NCBI RefSeq assembly: GCF_018343795.1
Contig: NZ_CP074346.1
Coordinates: forward strand, 2,046,001-2,110,000
Length of the DNA: 64,000 bases
Reading direction: 5' to 3'
Source: Phocoenobacter atlanticus subsp. cyclopteri
Lineage (GTDB): Bacteria; Pseudomonadota; Gammaproteobacteria; Enterobacterales; Pasteurellaceae
Part shown: in pieces, positions 38,348 to 48,117 of the stretch
Layout of the letters: the number at the start of each line of letters is the position of its first letter
Numbering within the stretch: the stretch's first letter is position 1
Program-made: the position numbers and the translations under genes
Notes under the pieces: model-generated
The model's database searches: none
What the model was told of the DNA's origin: nothing
What the model saw: the letters and a program-made list of their open reading frames with translations, nothing else

Positions 38348-38701
38348 TTATTTTTTACCCAAACGCTCTTTGATACGTGCAGAACGACCACTACGCTCAC
38401 GTAAGTAGTAGATTTTCGCTTGACGTACATCACCTTTACGTTTAACAGCAATGCTGTCAATTACAGGTGAGTGAGTTTGGAATACACGTTCAACACCTAC
38501 GCCATTTGAGATTTTGCGTAGTGTGAATGCTGAATGCAAGCCACGGTTACGAATTGCAATAACCACGCCTTCGAACGCTTGCAGACGGCTTTTACTACCT
38601 TCTTTAACCCATACCTTAACTTCTAAAGTGTCACCCGGACGGAAGCTTGGTAAGTCTTTCTTTAACTGTTCTTCTTCAATTTGTTTAATGATGTTACTCA
38701 T
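38348..38701 (-). CDS. rplS: 50S ribosomal protein L19
   Basis: A 117-residue L19: [31 protein letters not shown] and [18 protein letters not shown]. It is last in rpsP-rimM-trmD-rplS and ends at the terminator shared with crp. Confidence 0.97.
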   Translation of the reverse strand: MSNIIKQIEEEQLKKDLPSFRPGDTLEVKVWVKEGSKSRLQAFEGVVIAIRNRGLHSAFTLRKISNGVGVERVFQTHSPVIDSIAVKRKGDVRQAKIYYLRERSGRSARIKERLGKK

Positions 38702-38738
38702 AATAATAAACCTTATATAATTCTAGAAATAACTGAAT

Positions 38739-39491
38739 CTATGTATAACGCTGTTTAATTTTCTTTAACAACGTCGCTTGTTCGTCAGTCAGAGCTAGAT
38801 CGTCTAATAGCTCAGGGCGTCTTAACCACGTTCGTTCAAGGGATTGTTCTAATCGCCATTTACGAATATTCTCGTGATGTCCAGACATCAACACATCGGG
38901 TACGGGTTCACCATCTAGCACTTCGGGGCGAGTATAATGAGGACAATCCAGTAATCCTGTCGCAAAAGAATCTTCTTCTGCGGAGGCTTGTTTGCCTAAT
39001 ACTCCCGGAACAAATCTTGCAACAGCATCAATCAATGTCATTGCAGGCAGTTCGCCCCCTGTTAAAACGTAATCACCAATCGACCATTCCTCATCAACTT
39101 CTGCTTGAATTAAGCGTTCATCAATGCCTTCATAGCGACCACACACCAAAATCATTTTTTGATTTGTGGCTAAGGTTTTAACACCTTGCTGATCAAGTTT
39201 ACGTCCTTGCGGTGAAAGGTAAATGACCTTTACATCCACGTTTTCATCTTCGCTTAATGCGGTTTGTTTCGCTGCGTGAATTGCATCTCGCAACGGTTGA
39301 ACCATCATTAACATACCGGGACCACCACCATAAGGGCGATCATCAACCGTGTTATGCTTATCAAAGGTAAAATCACGAGGATTCCAACATTGAATTTGCA
39401 GAAGATTGTGCTTTACGGCTCTTCCTGTTACGCCATATTCCGTAATTGCTTGAAACATTTCAGGAAATAAGCTAATAATTCCTATCCACAT
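38739..39491 (-). CDS. trmD: tRNA (guanine-N1)-methyltransferase
   Basis: A 250-residue SPOUT-fold enzyme that makes m1G37 in tRNAs and prevents frameshifting. The SAM knot is seen as [23 protein letters not shown] and [18 protein letters not shown], with the catalytic Asp in [13 protein letters not shown]. Intact, with the standard operon position. Confidence 0.97.
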   Translation of the reverse strand: MWIGIISLFPEMFQAITEYGVTGRAVKHNLLQIQCWNPRDFTFDKHNTVDDRPYGGGPGMLMMVQPLRDAIHAAKQTALSEDENVDVKVIYLSPQGRKLDQQGVKTLATNQKMILVCGRYEGIDERLIQAEVDEEWSIGDYVLTGGELPAMTLIDAVARFVPGVLGKQASAEEDSFATGLLDCPHYTRPEVLDGEPVPDVLMSGHHENIRKWRLEQSLERTWLRRPELLDDLALTDEQATLLKKIKQRYT

Positions 39492-39528
39492 AAGAAGCTC
39501 TTTTGATTACGGTTATGCATACCTGAGG

Positions 39529-40056
39529 TTAGAAACCTGCGTCCCATTCCACTTCAATAATTTTAGTGGTGAGATCGACTCTTTTAACTACTTGTTCGTA
39601 TAAAAACGGAATTAACCGCTCTTGCTTTCCGAAAGCATCTTTACTTTTTGCTTTAACGACTAAAACATCATTTGAACCTGTTTCCATAATCTCGGTTACT
39701 GTACCCATTTGGTAGTTATCCGTATTGACTACTTCACAACCAATTAAATCGTGCCAATAAAAATCATCTTCCTCTAATTGAGGGAAAACACTTAAATCCA
39801 CACCGATTTCCGCATTTGTCAGTAACTGAGCAGATTCACGCTCATCTGTGCCTTTTAATTTTACAATTAAATCATTTTTATGATAACGCCAGCTTTCAAG
39901 TTCGACTGGTTTCCATTGATCTTTAACTTTTAAAAACCAAGGTTGATAGTCAAAAATACTTTCTTGTTGTTCTGTTGATGAATAAAGGCGTAACCAGCCA
40001 CGGATACCATAGGTTGACCCTAATTTCCCCACCACTGTAATATTTTGTTCGCTCAT
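39529..40056 (-). CDS. rimM: 16S rRNA processing protein RimM
   Basis: A 175-residue 30S maturation factor that binds S19. [18 protein letters not shown] at the start and a PRC-barrel C-terminal half ([30 protein letters not shown] end). I prefer ATG 40056 over a GTG 12 bases upstream. Confidence 0.95.
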   Translation of the reverse strand: MSEQNITVVGKLGSTYGIRGWLRLYSSTEQQESIFDYQPWFLKVKDQWKPVELESWRYHKNDLIVKLKGTDERESAQLLTNAEIGVDLSVFPQLEEDDFYWHDLIGCEVVNTDNYQMGTVTEIMETGSNDVLVVKAKSKDAFGKQERLIPFLYEQVVKRVDLTTKIIEVEWDAGF

Positions 40057-40085
40057 ACTATTCACCACACTAAATAATTTATGAA

Positions 40086-40334
40086 TTAAGCTTCTTTACG
40101 TGCTTCTTTCACTAAAGTTGCGACACGAGTAGAAAGTGAAGCACCTTTTCCAACCCACGCATCAACACCTTCAAGGTTTACGCGTAAACGTTCTGCTTGA
40201 CCTGCTGCCATTGGGTTGAAAAATCCTAAACGCTCGATAAAACGACCGTCACGTGCACAACGGCTATCCGCTGCAACGATTTGATAAAATGGGCGTTTTT
40301 TAGAACCGCCACGAGATAAACGAATGGTTACCAT
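40086..40334 (-). CDS. rpsP: 30S ribosomal protein S16
   Basis: An 82-residue S16: [20 protein letters not shown] and [13 protein letters not shown] are diagnostic. First gene of the operon, with a promoter 96-123 bases upstream. Confidence 0.97.
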   Translation of the reverse strand: MVTIRLSRGGSKKRPFYQIVAADSRCARDGRFIERLGFFNPMAAGQAERLRVNLEGVDAWVGKGASLSTRVATLVKEARKEA

Positions 40335-40429
40335 AACCTTCCTCTAAATAATTGATAGTAAAAAGAAACCCTCGTTCGAGGTGAGGGCGTGTATTTTGCT
40401 TGTCTAAAAAATAGAAAACAAGCGGTGAG

Positions 40430-40457
40430 ATTATAATGATTTTTTGCAAAAAAGCAA
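40430..40457 (-). promoter_or_regulatory. Promoter of rpsP-rimM-trmD-rplS
   Basis: Minus-strand TTGCTT (40452-40457), 16 bases, TATAAT (40430-40435). An uptake word ACAAGCGGT lies just beyond at 40418-40426. Confidence 0.65.
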
Positions 40458-40732
40458 GAAAGATATCAGTACTAAACTTAGTTACACACAGGAAAAATCA
40501 TACTTTAATGGAATAACCTTGATTTATGATCAAATATTCCTTTTATAAAGAAAAAGTCACATTTAAGTCATTTTTGTTCAAGTATGCCTTTACTTCACTT
40601 GATTATATAAGGAATATAAATGTTAATATTCTACACAAAAAACCATTAACGAAAAAAATTAGAGTAAAAACCATCTCTTATCAAACATTTTTATTTATAA
40701 AATAAGCGATATCAATCATATTTTTATAAAAA

Positions 40733-40754
40733 ATAATCGATCAAGATCACACTT
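40733..40754 (+). promoter_or_regulatory. Possible CRP site upstream of glpT
   Basis: ATCGA-N6-TCACA at 40736-40751 has a perfect right half (TCACA) and a weak left half. It lies about 165 bases before glpT. The rest of 40458-40917 is very AT-rich with no gene seen. Confidence 0.4.
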
Positions 40755-40917
40755 TTAACAAAAACTGATTGTTATTAACATTAAAATTTTTACAATGTAC
40801 CAACAATTTCTAGATTCTTGTTAGTAGTTTTATCTTTGTAAAATTTACAAAAAATCCAACCGCTTTCAGAAATAATTTGATTATAAAAAACGTAAACTTA
40901 ACTATGGAGAATTCATT

Positions 40918-42300
40918 ATGATCGGTTTCTTAAAACCTGCACCGCATAAAGAACAGTTACCAAAAGAACAAATTGACCCAACGTATCGTAAATTACGTTG
41001 GCAAGTCTTTATGGGTATTTTCTTTGGATATGCGGCATATTATTTTGTGCGTAAAAACTTCGCTTTAGCGATGCCAGGTATGATTGCCGAAGGGTGGTCA
41101 AAAGCTGACTTAGGTTATGCTTTGGCATTTGTTTCTATTGCTTACGGTATTTCTAAATTCCTTATGGGATCAGTATCTGACCGTTCTAATACACGTGTTT
41201 TCTTACCTCTTGGTCTTTTCCTTTCTGGTTTGATTATGCTTACAATGGGGCTTTTCCCTTGGGCAACCAGTAGTGTAACAGTATTAGCGATTTTACTTTT
41301 CTTAAATGGTTGGTTTCAAGGTATGGGCTGGCCGCCTTGTGGTCGTACAATGGTTCACTGGTGGTCTAAAAGAGAACGTGGCACCATTGTTTCTATTTGG
41401 AATACCGCACATAACTTAGGTGGTGCAGTACCTGCATTGTTACTAATGTTAGCATCAAGTGTTTATGCTTATACTCATAATATCGATCGTGATTCTGTAC
41501 AATCTATTATGGTTTGGCGTGAAGCACTTTACTATCCAGGTATTGCTGCAATCATCGCTTCTTTCATTATTTTCTTTGTAATGCGTGATACTCCACAATC
41601 TTGTGGCTTACCGCCAATCGAAGAATACAAAAATGATTACCCAGATGACTACAACCCAGAAACTTATGAAAAAGAATTAACAGCAAAACAAATCTTTGTT
41701 GAGTATGTATTCAAAAATAAATTGTTATGGTACATCGCAATCGCTAATGTATTTGTTTATTTAATTCGCTACGGTGTATTAGACTGGGCACCAACTTATT
41801 TAAAAGAAGTGCGTCATTTTGGTATCGATAAATCATCTATTACTTACGCATTATATGAAATTGCCGCAATTCCAGGTACTTTATTCTGTGGTTGGGTTTC
41901 AGATAAAGTTTTCCAAGGTAAACGTGGTTTAACTGGTTTCATCTTTATGGTGGCAGTTACAATCGCATTATATGTTTACTGGCAAACCACTTCACAAAAT
42001 CTTGCAATGATTATGATGGTTGTTTTAGGTTTCTTAATCTATGGTCCTGTAATGTTAATCGGCTTACACGCATTAGAATTAGCCCCTAAAAAAGCAGCAG
42101 GTACAGCCGCAGGATTCACTGGTTTATTCGGTTACTTAGGTGGATCAGTAGCAGCAAGTGCAATCATTGGTTGGACTGTTCAAAACAACGGTTGGGACAG
42201 CGGCTTCTATGTAATGTTGGGCGGTAGTGCATTAGCCTGTGTATTATTATTCTTAACAATGATTCAAGAAGCAAAACATAAAAAGGCAATGGAAGGTTAG
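40918..42300 (+). CDS. glpT: Glycerol-3-phosphate transporter
   Basis: A 460-residue major facilitator antiporter for glycerol 3-phosphate and phosphate in the inner membrane. [22 protein letters not shown]-type start (residues 25-47), the family signature [20 protein letters not shown] (about residues 131-150) and [14 protein letters not shown]. Twelve membrane segments are readable. Arg in VRKNF and RYGVLDW match the substrate-binding arginines of E. coli GlpT. Ribosome site GGAGA precedes ATG. Confidence 0.95.
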   Translation: MIGFLKPAPHKEQLPKEQIDPTYRKLRWQVFMGIFFGYAAYYFVRKNFALAMPGMIAEGWSKADLGYALAFVSIAYGISKFLMGSVSDRSNTRVFLPLGLFLSGLIMLTMGLFPWATSSVTVLAILLFLNGWFQGMGWPPCGRTMVHWWSKRERGTIVSIWNTAHNLGGAVPALLLMLASSVYAYTHNIDRDSVQSIMVWREALYYPGIAAIIASFIIFFVMRDTPQSCGLPPIEEYKNDYPDDYNPETYEKELTAKQIFVEYVFKNKLLWYIAIANVFVYLIRYGVLDWAPTYLKEVRHFGIDKSSITYALYEIAAIPGTLFCGWVSDKVFQGKRGLTGFIFMVAVTIALYVYWQTTSQNLAMIMMVVLGFLIYGPVMLIGLHALELAPKKAAGTAAGFTGLFGYLGGSVAASAIIGWTVQNNGWDSGFYVMLGGSALACVLLFLTMIQEAKHKKAMEG

Positions 42301-42326
42301 TTTTTAAAATAACACCAAAATAAAAC

Positions 42327-42356
42327 AAGTCCTTAGTACTCTTATACTAAGGACTT
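42327..42356. terminator. Hairpin between glpT and comM
   Basis: A 12-base perfect stem AAGTCCTTAGTA/TACTAAGGACTT with a 6-base loop between two convergent genes. No long T run, so its efficiency is uncertain. Confidence 0.6.
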
Positions 42357-43886
42357 CTATTCTCCCTGTAACCGCTGCAATAAACGATCCATCGCTCGAT
42401 AACCTAAGGCTTCAGCAAGATGTGGTTGTTTAATTTGATCTTCTTCCGTTAAATCTGCAATGGTACGAGCCACTTTCAAAATACGATGATAAGCACGTAC
42501 TGACAGTCCTAATTTAGTGAGTGCGTTTTCTAAAAAAATCGCATCTTGTTTGCTGATTTTACAATCTCGCTCAATTTCTTTGGTGGATAACTTAGCATTG
42601 ATTTTTCCTGCTCGTGCAAGCTGAATTTCTCTGGCTTTTAACACTCGTTGTTTAACCTGTTCGGTGGTTTCTCCACGATTAACATTGGGATTTTGCAACG
42701 CCCCTTTGGGAAGTAATGGCACTTCAATGGATAAATCAAAGCGATCCAAGAAAGGACCAGACAAACGGTTTAAGTATCGCATAACTTGTTGAGGAGAAGT
42801 GCGATTGTGTGTGCCTTGATAATGTCCTGTTGGGCTTGGGTTCATTGCTGCAATTAGTTGAAAACTTGCAGGAAATTGTACTTTGGCATTGGCACGAGAA
42901 ATCACAATTTCGCCAGATTCCAACGGCTGTCGCAATGCGTCTAATACTTTCTTTTCAAACTCAGGCAGTTCGTCTAGAAATAGAATACCGTTGTGGGAAA
43001 GGGATATCTCTCCGGGTTTGGGGATCGAGCCACCACCCACTAACGCCACCATTGACGCCGAATGATGAGGCGAACGAAAAGGTCTTTGCTTCCAGTTATG
43101 GTAATTTAATTCATTTTGTACAAGACTTGCCACTGCTGCCGTTTCAATGGCTTCTTCATCATTCATCTCAGGCAATAAATCCGCCAAGCGACTGGCGAGC
43201 ATTGTCTTCCCCGTTCCTGGAGGACCTAAAAATAATAAATTATGTTGCCCTGCCGCAGCGATCATTAAGGCTCTTTTTGCGTGTTGTTGTCCGATAATAT
43301 CTGTTAAATCACGTTGCATAAGCGGTATGATTTTTTGTTCTTTTTGCAAAATTTGTTGGGCGATGGGTAACTGATCACGATTATTTAAAAAATTCACCAC
43401 TTGCAACAGCGAAGTCGCACAAAGTGTTTCTGTATTTGATACAAGGGAAACTTCATTGGCATTTTGTTTGGCAATAATCAAAGCCCGTTTCACTTTTTGA
43501 GCCGCAAGAGTAGCAGGAATTGCACCGTGTACACCACGCAAAAATCCCGTTAATGCAAGCTCACCCAAAAACTCAAATTGATTTAATTTATCTGCGTCAA
43601 TTTGCCCTGATGCTGCTAAGATTCCAATCGCAATCGGCAAGTCAAAACGTCCACCCTCTTTGGGTAAATCCGCAGGGGCAAGATTAACCGTAATTCGACG
43701 AGCAGGATAACTAAAATTCGCATTTAACAACGCACTACGAACTCGATCTCGTGATTCTTTGACAGTGGTTTCAGGCAATCCCACCAACGTCAAACCAGGT
43801 TTACCATTGCTAATATGCACTTCAATCGTCACTAAGGGGGCTTCAACACCGATTGAGGCTCGGCTATATACAATGGCTAATGACAT
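42357..43886 (-). CDS. comM: Competence helicase ComM (YifB family)
   Basis: A 509-residue AAA+ Mg-chelatase-like protein; ComM is a branch-migration helicase that extends strand exchange during natural transformation. Walker A is GPPGTGKTM, Walker B LFLDELPEF, and a C-terminal Mg-chelatase part has LSVRAYHRILKVARTIADL. The N-terminal Lon-like region includes NLAPADLPKEGGRFDLPIAI. It is intact and preceded by a CRP-S-type site, consistent with Sxy-dependent control. Confidence 0.95.
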   Translation of the reverse strand: MSLAIVYSRASIGVEAPLVTIEVHISNGKPGLTLVGLPETTVKESRDRVRSALLNANFSYPARRITVNLAPADLPKEGGRFDLPIAIGILAASGQIDADKLNQFEFLGELALTGFLRGVHGAIPATLAAQKVKRALIIAKQNANEVSLVSNTETLCATSLLQVVNFLNNRDQLPIAQQILQKEQKIIPLMQRDLTDIIGQQHAKRALMIAAAGQHNLLFLGPPGTGKTMLASRLADLLPEMNDEEAIETAAVASLVQNELNYHNWKQRPFRSPHHSASMVALVGGGSIPKPGEISLSHNGILFLDELPEFEKKVLDALRQPLESGEIVISRANAKVQFPASFQLIAAMNPSPTGHYQGTHNRTSPQQVMRYLNRLSGPFLDRFDLSIEVPLLPKGALQNPNVNRGETTEQVKQRVLKAREIQLARAGKINAKLSTKEIERDCKISKQDAIFLENALTKLGLSVRAYHRILKVARTIADLTEEDQIKQPHLAEALGYRAMDRLLQRLQGE

Positions 43887-43941
43887 AAAAAATCCTGTTT
43901 TATTTTCATCTTATCTGAAATTTTAAAGGAGAAAATAAAGC

Positions 43942-43993
43942 AAAATTATTTTTTCGATCTAGATCGCAAAATTTGCAAATTTTTATAAAAAAT
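43942..43993. repeat. Left 50-base direct repeat flanking the accessory cassette
   Basis: Starts AAAATTATTTTTTCGATCTA and ends near ATTTTTATAAAAAA. It matches 47101-47151 with one substitution in the first 50 bases. It contains the comM CRP-S-type site. The three-gene cassette lies between the two copies. Confidence 0.85.
43953..43968 (-). promoter_or_regulatory. CRP-S-like competence site upstream of comM
   Basis: TTCGA-TCTAGA-TCGCA, one base from the CRP-S core, 67 bases upstream of comM, with flanking T and A tracts typical of these sites. Confidence 0.75.
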
Positions 43994-44110
43994 ACTTCCT
44001 AAAATAACAAACTCATAAGTTTAAATAGAAATTTTTAGCTATGGTATACAAAAATACTGTACTATGAATGTAAAAGAGAGTTCAACAAGACTACTTACCT
44101 AAGTATTGTA

Positions 44111-45169
44111 TTACAAATTAGATAATTCTTTAAAATCAAGTTTGATATTTGTAATATCATAAACTTTAACTTCCAAGCATTTGAATTTTTCAGGATTAAA
44201 GATCGCTAAATTAGTGCCTTCTGAATATAAAGAACTTTTGAATTCGATGCCATCAAATCCCATTGATTTTATTAATTCAGAAAGATATTGAGTCGGCAAA
44301 TAATCCAATTCACTGTCATTCTTTCTTCTTGGTTTAGAAAGCTCCTGTTCTAATTTATCAATAAAATTACCATGTATTATTACATCTTCTAGAGTATCTA
44401 ATTCAGCGAGTCGGAAAACATCATAAGTATTACGACTTAAGTTGACTACTTTTATATTCTTTTCTAGTCTAAAAGTACCAACCGAAACATAATCAAACAA
44501 ACTTGCTCTTGTCTCATATAATGTTGTTGTTATATCACTTGATAAATATAAATAGGAAATCCCACTAGGATTTGCTCTCCCACTTGTGGCTTTTTCATTT
44601 GGAGGAGAACCCATTTCGCTACTATTATATCCTTGTTTATTTACACAAATTCTTGCTCTGTGAAATTTTTTCCCTTTAGGAATCTCTTTGCCAAAATTAT
44701 TAAATAATAATTTTAATCTTTCTAAATCTAAGGGATTATTTAAATGGAATCTATTAATAGTTTTTATTTCTTCTGAAAACTTATCCCATGAAAAAAGAAG
44801 TTCTTGATTAATATCATTTTCAGTATTATCAAATTTTAATCTTACAGGATTCTCTAATACATCTCGGTAATCAGTAATATCATCTTTAAGTATTTCAGCA
44901 ATAAGTTTTTTTGTATTATGCGTATTAAATAATATTTGAGAAAATACTTTTTTATCAAAATCTGATTTAATTTGTAAATCTAGAGGTTTACCATTTATGC
45001 TATCAATTATATATAAATCAATAATGCCTTTTAAAAAAATATTCAACTCAGAAGGCTCATAAATATAAATATCTCTAGACTTGCAGAAATCACAAATTCC
45101 TTGAGTATTATTATTTGAGATAATAGCTCTTATATATTGACTTTCAAAACAGTTAATACAACAATTCAT
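44111..45169 (-). CDS. RES-domain protein with N-terminal zinc finger and HEPN-like region
   Basis: A 352-residue protein. Residues 3-7 and 26-29 give two Cys pairs (CCINC, CDFC), a probable zinc ribbon. Residues about 40-140 are helical and resemble the HEPN/RES N-terminal domain. Residues 159-330 are a RES domain with Arg in FHRAR (159-163), GRANPSGISYLYLS (187-200), Glu209 in LYETR, YLPTQYLSE, and SEGTNLAIF near 306-314. RES proteins of toxin-antitoxin pairs are NAD+ phosphorylases, so NAD+ destruction is a reasonable guess. It is last in a three-gene unit, one base after the previous stop. Confidence 0.75.
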   Translation of the reverse strand: MNCCINCFESQYIRAIISNNNTQGICDFCKSRDIYIYEPSELNIFLKGIIDLYIIDSINGKPLDLQIKSDFDKKVFSQILFNTHNTKKLIAEILKDDITDYRDVLENPVRLKFDNTENDINQELLFSWDKFSEEIKTINRFHLNNPLDLERLKLLFNNFGKEIPKGKKFHRARICVNKQGYNSSEMGSPPNEKATSGRANPSGISYLYLSSDITTTLYETRASLFDYVSVGTFRLEKNIKVVNLSRNTYDVFRLAELDTLEDVIIHGNFIDKLEQELSKPRRKNDSELDYLPTQYLSELIKSMGFDGIEFKSSLYSEGTNLAIFNPEKFKCLEVKVYDITNIKLDFKELSNL

Positions 45170-45170
45170 A

Positions 45171-46112
45171 TCAAATCAACCTTAAAACTAGATCTATATG
45201 ATTCATCAAAGAAAGTTTTTTTAATGTACCTAATCCAGGAAAATGCCCACTCTTATGATATTCTCTAAATATCGGTACTGAAATAGAATCATATTTTTCT
45301 TCATCACACCAAGCAATTAATTTGTCTAGTGCTTCAGAAAATTTCCCACCAATATCTGATTGATCATCATTAGAATTTGATACAAAATGTTTTATTTTTA
45401 TTCTGTTTGTTTCTTTTTCTGCATAAGATAGGTGAATTGCTACAGCATAAGGTAAAAAACCTGTTTCTGAATATTCTTCTCCGATACAAAGATAATCACC
45501 AAAACCTGTAAAACCATCTTCTTTATAGTATAAATGCTCTTCTGAAAAACTACTTTCATCTATTTGTAAATAATCAGCATTCCTTGATTTTGCATCAAAA
45601 TAATCATCAAGCTCCACTCTAGTTTCACCATGAAAATTACGGTGATAACGTTTAGTTGTATATGATAAGTTGATTACATTATACTTTATTTTAAAATTCT
45701 CTTGATAAGTATTAATAATATTTTCTATATCATTAAAAACAGTATTGTGAATAATTGTTAATGCAGGAACAATACTTTTATATTTTTTTAAAAATTTAAT
45801 AATATTGAGGTGATCTATTTTATTATGAAAAATAATACCAATTTGATAGTTTTTACTATTTTCAATGGAGTTCTGAATAGAATCGAAGATTTTCTCAATA
45901 TCTGTAAATGTTCCAACTTGTGGATTAATAATGATTGTAAAATTTACATCATGTTGAACTAACATTGATAAGGTAGTTTTTAATGTAGAAGAATCTTTAA
46001 CTGGCTCAATAATTGGAGATACTTTCTCTTTATTCGGAGCTAAAACATTTTCGATCAATTCCCTGATTCCAATTAATTCAAATTGCTTACCTCTTACATA
46101 TGGCTGATACAT
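45171..46112 (-). CDS. sce7725-family protein
   Basis: A 313-residue protein recognised by its opening MYQPYVRGKQFELIGIREL and the pattern of alternating strands and helices (FTIIINPQVG, IGIIFHNKI, NVINLSYT), which suggests a barrel-like fold related to T4 beta-type proteins. Other motifs: HGETRVELDDYFDAKSRNAD and DIGGKFSEALDKLIAWC. No catalytic function is known. It overlaps the end of the sce7726-like gene by 19 bases, so the two are coupled, and such pairs recur in accessory islands. Confidence 0.75.
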   Translation of the reverse strand: MYQPYVRGKQFELIGIRELIENVLAPNKEKVSPIIEPVKDSSTLKTTLSMLVQHDVNFTIIINPQVGTFTDIEKIFDSIQNSIENSKNYQIGIIFHNKIDHLNIIKFLKKYKSIVPALTIIHNTVFNDIENIINTYQENFKIKYNVINLSYTTKRYHRNFHGETRVELDDYFDAKSRNADYLQIDESSFSEEHLYYKEDGFTGFGDYLCIGEEYSETGFLPYAVAIHLSYAEKETNRIKIKHFVSNSNDDQSDIGGKFSEALDKLIAWCDEEKYDSISVPIFREYHKSGHFPGLGTLKKLSLMNHIDLVLRLI

Positions 46113-46966
46113 TGGTTACCCTCTTTTAGAAAATTATATAGGCTATGATACTCTTGCTCATTAAAATTCAAAGAATTACAGATATATTTTAATTCTTTAG
46201 GAGTTTTTCTTGATCTAAGTAAACTAGGATTTAATAGTTTTCGTTCTTTAAGTTTATTTATAACCTGCTGCTGAAATTTTATAATGTCTATAGTCGCAAG
46301 TTCTTCATAACAAGCTCTAAATATTTTTGTATTTGGAACGGCAGGAATAACCCCAAAGTTATCAGCAACTAAATCAAGATATTCCTGCTTTCTTAAGAGC
46401 TTAAAAATTGTATCAAAATCAAATAAGGATACATTACTTCCCGCTTCTTTAAGCATCTCTAATTTATTTTGACCGTTAAATATAATAATACCAATATTAG
46501 TATTAGCATATTCCACACTTAGTTTTACTCCGTTCTTTTCATTAGTAACAATAAATACAAAATCTGCAAATTTCTGATAGTCTTCTAGTTGTTTTGATAA
46601 TTTAGAAAAATCATCAAGCTCAGTTTTTATTTCAAAAACTCGAGCTGAACCATTTAACAAAAGTAAATCAGCTTTTGAGCTGGATATTTTAAATTCATTT
46701 ATGGTTAATGTTTTTGTAAGTCCATACTCTTTGATAATATTAAGAAATAAATAATTTTTATAGATATATTCACATCTATATTTTTTTTGTAACATTTTAT
46801 ATAGCAACTTAATAATATCTAAATTTGTATAATTATTATCTGTTAGATTAAGATACTTGGTAGTTTGCTTTTGAAATAAAGCAACATCCCCTTCCCTAAC
46901 TATTTTTTGAAACATAGGAGGGGAGAAAATTTGTGATAAAATTCTTAAATTCTGTGTTGCATTCAT
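46094..46966 (-). CDS. sce7726-family protein, PD-(D/E)xK nuclease-like
   Basis: A 290-residue protein from ATG 46966 (MNATQNLRILSQIF). A GTG at 47011 in frame would add 15 residues but overlaps a TATACT promoter-like box. The centre has a restriction-endonuclease-fold core: SSSKADLLLL with Asp100, then VFEIKTELDD with Glu112 and Lys114, the D-x11-ExK spacing of the PD-(D/E)xK superfamily, followed by a Gln/Leu helix KQLEDYQ. It could cut or bind nucleic acid. First gene of the cassette. Very AT-rich compared with housekeeping genes. Confidence 0.72.
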   Translation of the reverse strand: MNATQNLRILSQIFSPPMFQKIVREGDVALFQKQTTKYLNLTDNNYTNLDIIKLLYKMLQKKYRCEYIYKNYLFLNIIKEYGLTKTLTINEFKISSSKADLLLLNGSARVFEIKTELDDFSKLSKQLEDYQKFADFVFIVTNEKNGVKLSVEYANTNIGIIIFNGQNKLEMLKEAGSNVSLFDFDTIFKLLRKQEYLDLVADNFGVIPAVPNTKIFRACYEELATIDIIKFQQQVINKLKERKLLNPSLLRSRKTPKELKYICNSLNFNEQEYHSLYNFLKEGNQCISHM

Positions 46967-47100
46967 AACAAATAATTCTAAAGAGTATAATATTTTTTTA
47001 AAATTGTACACACTGATTTATAATAATACAAGGTTTCACAATTTTATATTTTCCTTTAGTAGTATAATATATTGAAAGTGTATTTTCTGTACTTATCATT

Positions 47101-47151
47101 AAAATTATTTTTTCGATCTAGATCGCAAAATTTGAAAATTTTTATAAAAAT
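47101..47151. repeat. Right 50-base direct repeat flanking the accessory cassette
   Basis: Second copy of 43942-43993, same orientation. It lies 68 bases upstream of the decayed EamA gene, so before the cassette arrived comM and the EamA gene were probably divergent across one shared copy. Confidence 0.85.
47112..47127 (+). promoter_or_regulatory. Duplicated CRP-S-like site
   Basis: Same 16 bases as the comM site (TTCGA-TCTAGA-TCGCA), now upstream of a pseudogene. Confidence 0.55.
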
Positions 47152-47218
47152 ATTACTGATTATGGAGTAAAATCCACGCTCTATTCCTCAGTTAAAGGTA
47201 TTAAATAAGGGATTTTGT

Positions 47219-48097
47219 ATGGAGACGTTCAAAAAAACATTATTTTTTATTTATTGTGCTAGTCTTAGCAATGATTCGTGGCAGTTCTTATCTTTTTATT
47301 AAAGATGTTATCACCGTTTATTCCCCCTTTGAAATTGTCTTTTTTCGGTTTTTCTTAACGGGCATCGTGCTTTTTATTTTTTATCGCAAACTGTTAGCCA
47401 AAGCGACAAAATATGATGTCATTTTCGGTATTTTAGCAGGACTGTTTCTCTTTTCAGCCTTTGCTTTTCAGACCTATGGCTTAAAATATACCACCGTTTC
47501 CAAGTAATCGTTTCTGACTTCTCTTTACATTGTACTCATTCCGCTACTCAATTTTCTTTTCTTTAAAGAAAAGCTACAAAAAGCCGTTGTCGCTGTTTTT
47601 TCTCTTATCCTGATAGGGTTATTTTTTATCTCTTTTGATAACGTGGCAAACCTTGAATTATCCTTTAATTATGGAGATTTTCTCACTTGACTGTGTGCGT
47701 TTGTTTTTTCCTTAAATATCATTTTAATTTCAAAAATAGCCAAATTTGAGATTCATATTTTGAGATTCATATAATGAATATCACCACCATTCAAATGCTC
47801 TCTACGGGTCTCTTCGCTTTTATTTTTCAGCTTATTTTTAAAAAAGAAATGATTTGATTACAAAGTATGAATTTTTCACTCATCTATTTAATTTTAATTT
47901 GCACAATGTTGAATTTCACACTACAAAATATCTCGCAAAAATACGTACCCGCCCATATAATGGGGCTGATTTTATCCACAGAAGCCATATTCGGCACCAT
48001 TTTTGCGGTTATTTTTTTAGAAGAAAAACTAAATACAAATTTTATTATCGGCACAATATTGATCACCGCGGGCGTGGTATTAGTGCAATTTTTTTGA
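47219..48097 (+). pseudogene. EamA/DMT-family transporter, multiply disrupted
   Basis: Pieces of a ten-helix drug/metabolite transporter in several frames: ATG 47219 (METFKKTLFFI), then LAMIRGSSYLFIKDVITVYS and FEIVFFRFFLTGIVLF up to a stop at 47505, then LTSLYIVLIPLLNFLFFKEKL, and an end with YVPAHIMGLILSTEAIFGT and EEKLNTNFIIGTILI. At least two frameshifts and several stops (47505, about 47688, 47773, 47855) interrupt it. It was probably an inner-membrane amino acid or metabolite exporter. Confidence 0.88.
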
Positions 48098-48117
48098 GAA
48101 CAAAAAGGACAAAGTAA

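Noticed and set aside
42809-43374. Several plus-strand frames opposite comM
   Set aside because: Antisense shadows of a conserved AAA+ gene with no independent support.
46967-47011. GTG 47011 as start of the sce7726-like gene
   Set aside because: No ribosome site, and the added segment overlaps a TATACT promoter-like box; ATG 46966 fits the family start better, though this is not certain.
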